Below are positions 1 through 7,039 of a stretch of 10,746 nucleotides of DNA, in pieces (position 1 is the first letter of the stretch; each line of letters opens with the position of its first letter). The translations under genes were made by a program, and so were the position numbers. The notes beneath the pieces are model-generated. The model searched no databases. It saw only the letters and a list, made by a program, of their open reading frames with translations, and had not been told where the DNA came from. The DNA comes from an uncultured Mailhella sp. (GTDB lineage: Bacteria; Desulfobacterota; Desulfovibrionia; Desulfovibrionales; Desulfovibrionaceae): positions 1 to 10,746 of the forward strand of contig CALUWZ010000050.1 in NCBI GenBank assembly GCA_944324625.1, read 5' to 3'.

Positions 1-1575
1 CTCAAAGCCGTTTTCGTAAATGACAAAGCCTTTTTCCGTCACTTCCCACACTTCGTCCACGCAGGTGGAAAGAAGATGTCTGTCGTGGGCAACAAGCAGA
101 ACAGTGCCGTCAAAGCTTTCCAGAGCTTCGCAGAGGGCTTCGCGGCTTTCCAGATCCAAGTGGTTGGTGGGTTCGTCCAAAATCAGGAAATTGCACCGCG
201 CAAGAAAAAGAACAGCTAAGGCAAGACGGCTCCGTTCGCCGCCTGAAAGGGCTGAAATCGGCCTGTCAAAATAATTTTGTCCCAAAAGAAAAAGTCCCAG
301 TACGCTCATGAGTTCTTCTTCCGTGGTGCGCGGATCGGACAGGCGGCGCATTTCGCCGAGCACTGTTCCTTTGAGTTCCAGTGTTTCGGTTTGCTGCTGG
401 CTGTAATAGCCGAGTTTTGTCAAAGACCCCGTCTGAATTTGGCCGCTTGTTCTGGCAAGTTTGCCTGCCAAAATTTTCAGCAGGGTTGATTTGCCGCAGC
501 CGTTGTGTCCCACAAGGCCTATGCGCTGTCCGCGGAACAGGGTGAAGGTCAGCGGCGGCCACAAATGAACGCCGTCGGGAAATTCAAAATACAGGTCTGC
601 GGCGGAAAGCACCACTTTTTCGCTTTTGGAGGCTTCGGGCCATTTGAAGGAAAGTTCGCGGCGTTTTGGTTCGGGCTTGTAATTTTCCATTTCCTTTTCA
701 AGGCGTTTGGCCTGTTTTTGGCGTGAGGCAGCCTGACGGGCTTTGGTTGCTTTTGCCTTGAAACGGCGGATAAATTCCATTTTATGGTTCAGGTCTTCGG
801 CGAGTTTTTTGGCTTCCCGTTCCCGCTGTTCGTCAATTTCTTCCTGCATTTCAAGGAATTGGGAAAAGGTTGCCTTGCGGAGAATGGGTTTTGAACCGCC
901 GAGGTACAAAACATGGGTGCTGATGTGGTCCATGAAGACGCGGTCATGGGCAACAAAGACAAGGGAGCCTTTGAAGGAGAGCAGAAATTCTTCCAGCCAT
1001 TCCACGGCGTCCAGATCCAAGTGGTTGGTGGGTTCGTCAAGGAGCAGAATGTCCGCGCCGGCCACAAGCACGCGGGCAAGCTTTGCGCGTTCGCGCCAGC
1101 CGCCTGAGAGTTTGCGCAAAGAAAGCGTCCATTTGCTTTTTTCAAAGCCGAGGCCTGAAAGTACGGTTTGGGCTTTTTGTTCGGGATTGTAGCCGAACTG
1201 GGCTTCCAGTTCATGCTGTTTGGCCATGAGGCGGTTCAGTTTCTGTTCGTCGTTTTCTCTGTGCGCAATATCCCATTCCTGCCAAAAATCGCCCCAGTCG
1301 GGCAGAGCAGACTGAACCCATGAAAGCAGTTCGCAGTCAAGTTCGTTTTCGTCAATAATTTGTTCAACATAGCCGATACGGCAGTTTTTGGGCGTAATGA
1401 CGCGGCCGCCGTCGGGCACTGAGGCATTGGCCATAATGCGGATCAGCGTGGATTTGCCGCTGCCGTTGGGACCGCAGACGCAAAGGCGCATGCCGTCCAC
1501 CACGTCAAGGGAAAAGTCCGATAAAATATCCCTTCCGCCGTAGGCTTTGGAAATATTCTGCAGGGTTATGTTCAT
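1..1575 (-). CDS. ABC-F family ATPase, ribosome-associated type (partial, C-terminus off the left edge)
   Basis: This is a soluble twin-ATPase protein with no membrane segment. ABC-F proteins bind the ribosomal E site and help translation or antibiotic protection; that role is family knowledge. The reading frame is open for 525 codons and leaves the window. Domain 1 has Walker A GPNGSGKST (about 35-43), signature LSGGW (156-160), Walker B with DEPTNHLD (176-187) and the H-loop His at 210. A charged helical linker at about 230-310, rich in Lys, Arg and Glu, is the ABC-F hallmark. Domain 2 has Walker A GHNGCGKST (356-364), LSGGE (443-447), Walker B with DEPTNHLD (465-474) and His497. The full protein probably has roughly 100 more residues. 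It is the last visible gene of a leftward operon, 15 bases after the methyltransferase stop. No Shine-Dalgarno is visible before the ATG. The subfamily (Uup, YheS or EttA) is undecided. Confidence 0.93.
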   Translation of the reverse strand, partial: MNITLQNISKAYGGRDILSDFSLDVVDGMRLCVCGPNGSGKSTLIRIMANASVPDGGRVITPKNCRIGYVEQIIDENELDCELLSWVQSALPDWGDFWQEWDIAHRENDEQKLNRLMAKQHELEAQFGYNPEQKAQTVLSGLGFEKSKWTLSLRKLSGGWRERAKLARVLVAGADILLLDEPTNHLDLDAVEWLEEFLLSFKGSLVFVAHDRVFMDHISTHVLYLGGSKPILRKATFSQFLEMQEEIDEQREREAKKLAEDLNHKMEFIRRFKAKATKARQAASRQKQAKRLEKEMENYKPEPKRRELSFKWPEASKSEKVVLSAADLYFEFPDGVHLWPPLTFTLFRGQRIGLVGHNGCGKSTLLKILAGKLARTSGQIQTGSLTKLGYYSQQQTETLELKGTVLGEMRRLSDPRTTEEELMSVLGLFLLGQNYFDRPISALSGGERSRLALAVLFLARCNFLILDEPTNHLDLESREALCEALESFDGTVLLVAHDRHLLSTCVDEVWEVTEKGFVIYENGFE

Positions 1576-1590
1576 GGCAGTATAGTATTA

Positions 1591-2526
1591 TTAAAAATCG
1601 TTTTCTTCTTGAATGTCGGCAGTGAAGTCCGTATCCGTATTTTCCGTATCCTGACTGTCAAGACCGAGCCGCTTCATTTTGGCGGCATGCTGTTTGCGCT
1701 CACGGGTGCCGAGGGTCAGATAGCTGTCCCATTCGGGGCTTTTTTCCTGATGTTTTGTGAAAACAAGAAAACAGGTGTGCGCGCACATTCTGTCTGCGGG
1801 GCGCAGCCTGTCGGGTACGGCTTTCCATGGCCGCACAAGGATTTCAATGACTTCGGTGTTTTCAAAGGGACCTTTTTCAAGCGCAAGCAAAAGCTGCGAA
1901 ACCTGATCCACGCAGGGGAGCAGAAAGGCAATGGGCGCACCGGGAACTAAGGCTTCCAAGGCGTGATCGAGATAATCCCAGGGCGTGCGCACGTCCAAAA
2001 ACAGGGCGTCCGCTTTTTTGCCGTTTAAAATTTCAGGGTCATTGATGCCGAAACCGTCGGCAATGTCACGGTGGTGGAAATGCACATTGCTGCCGACGCC
2101 TGCCCAAGCCACGTTTTTCTTGGCAAGCTTATGGAATTCTTCCCGTGCTTCAAAGGTATGCACTGTGCCTTTTTCACCGCTGAACCATGAGAGGGCAATG
2201 GTCAGGCCGCCTGAGCCTGAACCTGCTTCCAAAATGGTTCTGCCGTTGCCCACGCCGAGCTTCATGCAGATATAGCCCATGTCTTTGGGGTACATGATTT
2301 GGGTCTGGCGTTTTATGCCCATGATTAAATCAAAAAGTTCAGGACGTTCTACGCGAAACGGCACGCCGAGGGAGCTTTTTACTTCGGAGCCGAAAGGCGC
2401 GGCGACCACATCTTCCATTTTAACGAGGCCGTGTTGGGTTTGCCAGTCTTCGTTTTCTTTGATTCTGAGCAGCTTTTTTTTGCCTTTGACTGACGTAAGA
2501 TATACTAAATCACCGTAATTGGGCAT
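1591..2526 (-). CDS. trmI: tRNA (adenine-58-N1)-methyltransferase, TrmI/GCD14 family
   Basis: This enzyme transfers a methyl group from S-adenosylmethionine to N1 of A58 in the tRNA T-loop, which stabilises tRNA. The 311 residues contain the family's YPKD motif (79-82), the SAM-binding loop EAGSGSGG (100-107), the active-site FLDVRTPW (176-183) and the late conserved RPADRM.AHT segment (242-251). The N-terminal 60 residues look like the small beta domain of the family. The tail after about 260 is charged and variable, ending in acidic residues. Bacterial TrmI proteins are usually about 250-280 residues, so the extra length lies in this tail. The start is supported by AAAGGA 7 bases upstream, overlapping the stop of the preceding gene, which suggests translational coupling. 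Its neighbours are a helicase and an ABC-F ATPase, fitting an RNA/translation operon. Confidence 0.93.
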   Translation of the reverse strand: MPNYGDLVYLTSVKGKKKLLRIKENEDWQTQHGLVKMEDVVAAPFGSEVKSSLGVPFRVERPELFDLIMGIKRQTQIMYPKDMGYICMKLGVGNGRTILEAGSGSGGLTIALSWFSGEKGTVHTFEAREEFHKLAKKNVAWAGVGSNVHFHHRDIADGFGINDPEILNGKKADALFLDVRTPWDYLDHALEALVPGAPIAFLLPCVDQVSQLLLALEKGPFENTEVIEILVRPWKAVPDRLRPADRMCAHTCFLVFTKHQEKSPEWDSYLTLGTRERKQHAAKMKRLGLDSQDTENTDTDFTADIQEENDF

Positions 2527-2537
2527 TGTGTTTTCCT

Positions 2538-3011
2538 TTATATGAGTCGTTCAAAAATATAGGTATAGACTTTTCTGAGATGCAGGGTAATTTTCATGGC
2601 ATAGGTGCGCTGGCTTGCTTCGTCGAATTTGAGGAAAGACAGCAGGTGATGGGCAATGGGCGTCAAATCCGTGCCTGCGGTGTTGCCGAGCAGTTCGATA
2701 TACAGGCGCACTCTGGTTTCCACTTCGTGGAGTTTTGCTTCCTTATATTTTTGCGGCAGGAGCTTTGTCATAAACTCCTGAAAAATCTCGTCGTAATTTT
2801 CGGGGAATGATGTTTTCAGACAATTGTACCACAGGGCAATGTAGAGGGTGTCAAATTCAACGGTCAGATTTTTTCGTAAAACAAGGTTCAAACGGCTGAT
2901 ATTGAGCAGTTCCATTTCGTCGGCATAATTGAAGTCAGACAGAAGAGCCATGAAATTGTTTGCAATATCACGGTAATGTTCTTTGAGAAAATCGTTGTCA
3001 AGCTTGTCCAT
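2538..3011 (-). CDS. Hypothetical protein, helical, 157 residues
   Basis: I do not recognise this protein. It is soluble, has no signal peptide or membrane segment, and appears almost entirely alpha-helical, with charged amphipathic stretches at about 5-25, 30-65, 72-110 and 116-155. There is one cysteine (64) and no metal or nucleotide motif that I can see. It lies 17 bases after the helicase stop and 11 bases before TrmI, and its stop codon overlaps the TrmI Shine-Dalgarno, so it is very probably translated as part of this operon. A weak GAAAGG sits about 7 bases before its ATG. The tight position between two RNA-acting enzymes suggests a partner or adaptor in RNA metabolism, but that is guilt by association only. 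Confidence 0.8.
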   Translation of the reverse strand: MDKLDNDFLKEHYRDIANNFMALLSDFNYADEMELLNISRLNLVLRKNLTVEFDTLYIALWYNCLKTSFPENYDEIFQEFMTKLLPQKYKEAKLHEVETRVRLYIELLGNTAGTDLTPIAHHLLSFLKFDEASQRTYAMKITLHLRKVYTYIFERLI

Positions 3012-3028
3012 TGTGCGGCCTTTCGGTT

Positions 3029-4474
3029 TTATTGCCTTTTTTTGCTGCTGCGGCGGCGGAATGTTTTCTGCGGAGCGCTTTTGGGTTCCGCCTGTTCTTT
3101 TGCCAGCAGGCTTTGCTGATATTCCCTGTCAAAAAGCATGGTTAAAAGCTGTATGTTGTCGATATCGTCAAAATCGCCCGCAAGTTCTTTGATTAAAGGA
3201 ATAAAGCGTTTTGCCCTTTCCCGTTCAAGGCCTGTTGTCTGACGGCGGAGCTTGTTCAAATGGTTTGCCATGCGTTCGCTGACAAGACGGGCAATTTCTT
3301 CATTGCTCGGGTCCTGATAGGGCATGATGTCGATTTTGTAAAATTTGGCAATGCGTTCCAGTTCCAGTTTTTCCATAATGTCCACAAGGGAAATTACAGT
3401 GCCTGCCGCACCTGCGCGGCCTGTTCTGCCTGCCCTGTGTATATAGGATTCCCTGTCTTCGGGAACTTCATACAAAAATACGTGGGATAAGTGGGGTATG
3501 TCAATGCCGCGGGAAGCCACGTCCGTTGCCACAAGATACTGCAGGGTGCCTTTGCGCAGTCTGTCCAGCACCTGTTCGCGCTTGTTTTGCGGAAGATCTG
3601 CGGAAAATTCCATGGCATTGTAGCCGAATCCCTGCAGAACGCCCGCAATGTAATGGACATTGTTTTTGGTATTGCAGAAGATAATGGCCTGGCTCGGATT
3701 TTCTTTTTCCAGAAGACGGGTCAGGCATCTGTCCTTGTCCATGGGCTTGCATTCGCAAAGGTAATGGGCGGATTTTGCCACATGCACCTGACCTTGGGAA
3801 AGGCTGATGGTTTTTGCGTCATGCAGAAACGTCTTTGCAATGGTCAGCACATTGGGCGGATAGGTTGCGGAAAAAAAGGCGGTCTGCACGTTCTGTTTGG
3901 GAACAAAACGGTGTATTTCCTGCATGTCATGGTAAAAGCCTATGGAAAGCATGCGGTCCGCTTCGTCAAAAACCAGCAGCTTGAGCTTGGAAAGATCCAA
4001 AGAACGGCGGATTAAATGGTCAAGCACGCGGCCGGGCGTGCCGATGACGGCCTGTACGCCTTTCTGCAGGGCCTGCAGCTGTTTGGCATAGCGTGTGCCG
4101 CCGTAAAGGCAGAGGCTTGTTATGGTGCCGCCGAAAAGGGTTTGGGCCTCGTGTTCCACCTGCATGGCAAGTTCACGGGTGGGAACAAGGATGAGAACTT
4201 GGCATGCATTGCTCTCTGCGTCGATCAGGCTGAGGGCGGGCAGAAGAAATGCGCCTGTTTTGCCGCTTCCCGTGCGGGACTGCACCATGACATCCCGTCC
4301 TTCAAGGGTATAGGCAAGGCTGTGGGCCTGTACGGGCATGAGGTTTTTCCAAGAGGCGCGCAGGCAGGCCTGCCGGAGATTTTCCGGAAGTTCCTCAAAT
4401 TTCAGCGGGGCTTTGTTTTCTTCGGTATCAGGCTGTTCTGATTCGTTCATCGGGGAAAAAGTCTGTTCTTCCAT
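3029..4474 (-). CDS. DEAD-box ATP-dependent RNA helicase (DeaD/CshA-like)
   Basis: This protein unwinds RNA duplexes using ATP, probably in ribosome assembly or mRNA turnover. All core motifs are present in order: Q-motif region (26-49), motif I TGSGKT (68-73), PTREL (98-102), TPGR (146-149), DEAD (170-173), SAT (202-204), IIFCNTK (264-270), ATDVASRGIDIP (316-327) and HRAGRTGRAG (346-355). After the core, helices at about 366-455 resemble the DeaD/CshA dimerisation region, ending in a short basic tail with RRR and KKR. No DbpA-type RNA-binding domain is present, so it is shorter than E. coli DeaD. It leads the leftward operon. Met9 is an alternative start; neither candidate has a good Shine-Dalgarno. 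RhlE is the other possible label. Confidence 0.95.
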   Translation of the reverse strand: MEEQTFSPMNESEQPDTEENKAPLKFEELPENLRQACLRASWKNLMPVQAHSLAYTLEGRDVMVQSRTGSGKTGAFLLPALSLIDAESNACQVLILVPTRELAMQVEHEAQTLFGGTITSLCLYGGTRYAKQLQALQKGVQAVIGTPGRVLDHLIRRSLDLSKLKLLVFDEADRMLSIGFYHDMQEIHRFVPKQNVQTAFFSATYPPNVLTIAKTFLHDAKTISLSQGQVHVAKSAHYLCECKPMDKDRCLTRLLEKENPSQAIIFCNTKNNVHYIAGVLQGFGYNAMEFSADLPQNKREQVLDRLRKGTLQYLVATDVASRGIDIPHLSHVFLYEVPEDRESYIHRAGRTGRAGAAGTVISLVDIMEKLELERIAKFYKIDIMPYQDPSNEEIARLVSERMANHLNKLRRQTTGLERERAKRFIPLIKELAGDFDDIDNIQLLTMLFDREYQQSLLAKEQAEPKSAPQKTFRRRSSKKRQ

Positions 4475-4529
4475 AAATTGTTTTTGGCCGTATATTTTGT
4501 TTTTATTGTTAATTGTTTTGTCTTTGCCA

Positions 4530-4557
4530 AGTATAACAAAAGCAAAAGCTATTGCAA
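4530..4557 (-). promoter_or_regulatory. Sigma70-type promoter for the helicase operon
   Basis: On the minus strand, TTGCAA (4557-4552) is followed by a 16-base spacer and TATACT (4535-4530), with 4/6 and 5/6 matches to consensus. It would start transcripts near 4523, giving a leader of about 48 bases before the helicase ATG. It lies in the AT-rich divergent intergenic region, where a promoter is expected. Identified by eye only. Confidence 0.55.
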
Positions 4558-4696
4558 GAAATGTTTTAATTTTCTCTAATCCTTTGATATTATACTTTTT
4601 TTGTGTAAAAATTTTTATACACGGCGGAATTTTTTTGTCAGTAGACCTCAGTAAAAAAATCTGTTACAAAAAGAAATCATTTTTGCATGCTATATT

Positions 4697-4704
4697 GGTG
4701 AGGA
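4697..4704 (+). promoter_or_regulatory. Ribosome binding site deciding between two tandem ATGs
   Basis: GGTGAGGA precedes two adjacent in-frame ATG codons at 4708 and 4711. Spacing is 3 bases to the first and 6 to the second, so the second ATG is the more likely start. The protein changes by only one Met. Confidence 0.6.
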
Positions 4705-4707
4705 TAT

Positions 4708-5592
4708 ATGATGAAACACGAAGAAGTTTTGGCTAAGCCGTGGAGCTGCCTTGTAAAAAATATGAAAGAACTGCCTTATGTGATGAAGGTGGTTGTGGAC
4801 GAAGGCGGAACCCGCCCCGCATGGCATGCCAAAGACGGCAATAAAGAGAATTTTGTCATGGCATGGCCCAAGGAACCGCTTTTGCGCGCCGGCATTATTG
4901 TGGGCGGCGAAGTGGACGGAAAACTGGAGCCCAAGGCAATTTTCCCTTTTATGGAAGGTTTTCCGAACAAACTGCGCATTGAAGCCAAATATCCTTGGGC
5001 CAACGGCCTTGAAGGGGAAGTGGGCTGTTTTGCGGGTGAATCCAATCAGATTTTGTGGTTTTACGACCCTCTTTATTTCAGGGATTATAAAATTGATCTG
5101 ACCGAAGGCATTGAGCAGACTTTTTATCTGTCAGGTCTTTGTCTTGGCATGCGCCGTGCCCTGCTTGACGAAATTACCATAACGAGCGGCCCTCACTATG
5201 AGGCCCATGCGGAAAAATGGCTGGCGGAAAATCCCGGCAAAACCCGTTTGGACGTGCCTGCCCTGAAAATAGACATTCACGGCAAGCGCATACTTTCCGC
5301 TACGGGCATTGCTTCCGAATATCAGGCCCGCGCCGTGGTGGAAGACGTGGAAGAATTTATTTTCGGACCGCAGCAGGGCGGCGAAAAAGTATACCGCTTT
5401 GTGACGACGTTCGGTGAAAAGGAACATATCAGGGTTTTAATGTTCGTGCCTGCGAAAGTTTGCCAAAAAGGCTATGTTCCCAAAGCCGGCGATGAAGTGG
5501 ACATGATTTTTTGGCTTCAGGGCCGTGTTATCGATATTGCTCCCGAAGATGTTGAACAAGTGCAGGACAGTCAGGAAAGCCCTGCGCAGTAA
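4708..5592 (+). CDS. Hypothetical protein, soluble, 294 residues, first gene of the maf-thi block
   Basis: I do not recognise this family. The protein has no signal peptide or membrane segment and looks like a folded mixed alpha/beta protein rich in aromatic residues. Notable stretches are AWHAKDGN (38-45), FVMAWPKEP (49-57), YPWANG (95-100), ILWFYDPLYFRDY (115-127) and the late YVPKAGDEVDMIFWLQGRV (256-274). The last stretch, with its beta-strand character and GD turn, could be a small barrel, but that is a guess. The C-terminal tail is Gln/Asp/Glu rich and probably disordered. It begins the rightward block and its stop is 30 bases before maf. A good Shine-Dalgarno and codon use like its neighbours make it a real gene. 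Function is unknown. Confidence 0.85.
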   Translation: MMKHEEVLAKPWSCLVKNMKELPYVMKVVVDEGGTRPAWHAKDGNKENFVMAWPKEPLLRAGIIVGGEVDGKLEPKAIFPFMEGFPNKLRIEAKYPWANGLEGEVGCFAGESNQILWFYDPLYFRDYKIDLTEGIEQTFYLSGLCLGMRRALLDEITITSGPHYEAHAEKWLAENPGKTRLDVPALKIDIHGKRILSATGIASEYQARAVVEDVEEFIFGPQQGGEKVYRFVTTFGEKEHIRVLMFVPAKVCQKGYVPKAGDEVDMIFWLQGRVIDIAPEDVEQVQDSQESPAQ

Positions 5593-5622
5593 ACCTGTCT
5601 TTGACATTGCCGTACAGCCGTT

Positions 5623-6408
5623 ATGTTTCAGACCCGAAAAAAAATTATCGTTGCCTCCGGTTCTCCTCGGAGGCAACAGTTTTTCAAAGACTTGGGCATA
5701 GAGTTTCAGGTTTTGAACGTTCGGAAAGAAGAAATTTTTTCCGCAAAGGACTATACTGTGCCAAAACAGGGGGTTCTCGGTTCCTTTGATACGGAGGCAA
5801 GGCCTTTTGACGGCGAAAAGCCTGAACAGTATGCCCTGCGCATGGCAAAGCAAAAGGTTCTTGATGCGCTGAATTTTCTGGGGCTGTGGAAAGAAACCTG
5901 TTCTTTCGGCGAGGCGTTTTCAGGAAAAGAACAGTTCTGCGCTTTGTCCTACGCTGCGGACAAATATGCCCTGAAAGCTTTTGACGGCAGGGATTTTGGC
6001 GGATATGCGGCGCAAAATGCCCTTGTGCTGACAGCCGATACCATTGTGTGCTTCGGCAATACTATTTTCGGCAAGCCCAAATCTTCCGAAGAGGCGCTTG
6101 CCATGCTGCAGAAGCTGAAAGGAAATACCCATACCGTGATGACGGCCGTGGCATTTGCGGATATTGCCGCTGCAAGCTGTTATGTGTTCTGTGACAGAGC
6201 GGACGTAACCTTTATGCCTTGGTCTGCGGATTTGCTGAAAGCCTATGTCGGCACGGGCGAAAGCTTGGATAAGGCAGGGGCATACGGAATTAACGGCATA
6301 GGCTGTTTTTTGTCTTCTGCGGTTCACGGCTGTACCGATACGGTCATTGGTCTGCCTGTGGCCAAATGTATGGAATTTTTATTGTGGAATGCTGCCTTGA
6401 CAGTATAA
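5623..6408 (+). CDS. maf: Maf-family nucleotide pyrophosphatase, enlarged
   Basis: Maf proteins hydrolyse non-canonical or excess nucleoside triphosphates to monophosphates and pyrophosphate, and are linked to septum formation. Diagnostic motifs are present: ASGSPRR (11-17), TADTIV (137-142) with catalytic Asp139, GKP (150-152), the HTVMT stretch, and DKAGAYGI (216-223) followed by VIGLP. At 261 residues it is well above the usual 190-200. The extra length lies between the first motif and Asp139, which usually sits near residue 70; the clearest added piece is about 85-130, after the PEQYALRMAKQK helix. The gene has no obvious Shine-Dalgarno. The stop TAA overlaps the next gene's ribosome site, so coupling is likely. 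Which nucleotide it prefers (dTTP/UTP-type or m7GTP-type) cannot be read here. Confidence 0.92.
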   Translation: MFQTRKKIIVASGSPRRQQFFKDLGIEFQVLNVRKEEIFSAKDYTVPKQGVLGSFDTEARPFDGEKPEQYALRMAKQKVLDALNFLGLWKETCSFGEAFSGKEQFCALSYAADKYALKAFDGRDFGGYAAQNALVLTADTIVCFGNTIFGKPKSSEEALAMLQKLKGNTHTVMTAVAFADIAAASCYVFCDRADVTFMPWSADLLKAYVGTGESLDKAGAYGINGIGCFLSSAVHGCTDTVIGLPVAKCMEFLLWNAALTV

Positions 6409-6418
6409 GGAGTATGTT

Positions 6419-7030
6419 ATGGAATTTAAAGAATTGGTAATTAAAGCAAGAACATGCCGCCGATTTAGTCAGGAAGGGGAAATTCCTCTCGATGTTTTGA
6501 CCGAACTTGTCGACACGGCTCGTCTTACTCCGTCAGCCCGCAATGCGCAGATTGTCCGCTATGCCGTTATTCAGGATAAAGCCCTGCGCGCAAAAATGGA
6601 AGATGTTTTTGTGCTCGGCGGAGCGCTGCCGCCGGACCAAAAACCCCGCAAAGGAGCTGATTCTCCCACAGGCTATATTGTGCTTTTGGCTCCGCAGGAA
6701 ATTACGCTTTTCGGTACTATGGACATAGGCATTGCTGCCCAGACCATTCAGCTTGCCGCAACGGAAAAAGGCTATGCCGCCTGCATGGTGGGTTCTTTTA
6801 AAAAGGATGCTGTTGCGGATATCCTGCAAAAGGAAGGCGTATCTTTCTTTGATGAGGAAACGGGCGCCAAGCTTATTCCCTATTTGCTTCTTCTGCTCGG
6901 AAAACCGGGTCAGGAACGGGAACTGACCGAGGTGAAGGAAGACGGAAAAACATTGTATTACCATGATGAACGGGGATACAACATGGTGCCCAAGCGTTCT
7001 TTGGATTCTGTTTTGGTTCTGAAAAAATAA
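6419..7030 (+). CDS. Nitroreductase-family FMN oxidoreductase
   Basis: These proteins bind FMN as dimers and use NAD(P)H to reduce nitro compounds, quinones or other acceptors; the true substrate here is unknown. Visible family signatures are the N-terminal R14-R15-F FMN-phosphate motif, TPSARNAQ (37-44), the DIGIAAQTIQLAA helix (102-114) and the GYAACMVGSF segment (118-127). The C-terminus YHDERGYNMVPKRSLDSVL (181-199) is typical of a subgroup of about 200 residues. No iron-sulfur domain is fused. The Shine-Dalgarno TAAGGAG at 6406-6412 overlaps the maf stop codon. It lies between maf and thiM. A role linked to thiazole or thiamine redox chemistry is possible from position but is not supported by any motif. 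Confidence 0.9.
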   Translation: MEFKELVIKARTCRRFSQEGEIPLDVLTELVDTARLTPSARNAQIVRYAVIQDKALRAKMEDVFVLGGALPPDQKPRKGADSPTGYIVLLAPQEITLFGTMDIGIAAQTIQLAATEKGYAACMVGSFKKDAVADILQKEGVSFFDEETGAKLIPYLLLLLGKPGQERELTEVKEDGKTLYYHDERGYNMVPKRSLDSVLVLKK

Positions 7031-7039
7031 GAGGCGTTC

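Larger units (their letters stand above)
4475..4707. other. AT-rich divergent intergenic region
   Basis: These 233 bases separate the leftward RNA operon from the rightward maf-thi block, so both must be driven from here or from within genes. The leftward promoter is described separately. For the rightward side I find scattered pieces (TTGTCA at 4635-4640, TATACT at 4591-4596, TATATT at 4691-4696) but no properly spaced pair. No terminator, riboswitch or small gene is evident. Confidence 0.6.

Noticed and set aside
277..1192. Several overlapping frames on both strands in the left 1.2 kb
   Set aside because: The real frame is the minus-strand ABC-F gene, open from 1575 to the edge with both sets of ATPase motifs; the others are shadows.
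2574..2600. CTGAGATGCAGGG, resembling part of a TPP riboswitch
   Set aside because: It lies inside the coding region of the 157-residue gene, on the opposite strand, and lacks the other conserved riboswitch segments.
3491..4441. Two long rightward open frames (174 and 141 codons)
   Set aside because: Both are antisense to the helicase, whose motifs run without a break through this region.
4688..4696. TGCTATATT as an extended -10 promoter for the rightward block
   Set aside because: Transcription would begin inside or after the ribosome site GGTGAGGA, removing it, and no -35 is present at the right distance.
5601..5789. 62-codon frame overlapping the start of maf
   Set aside because: It is a shifted frame through the maf N-terminus, where the ASGSPRR motif lies in the other frame.
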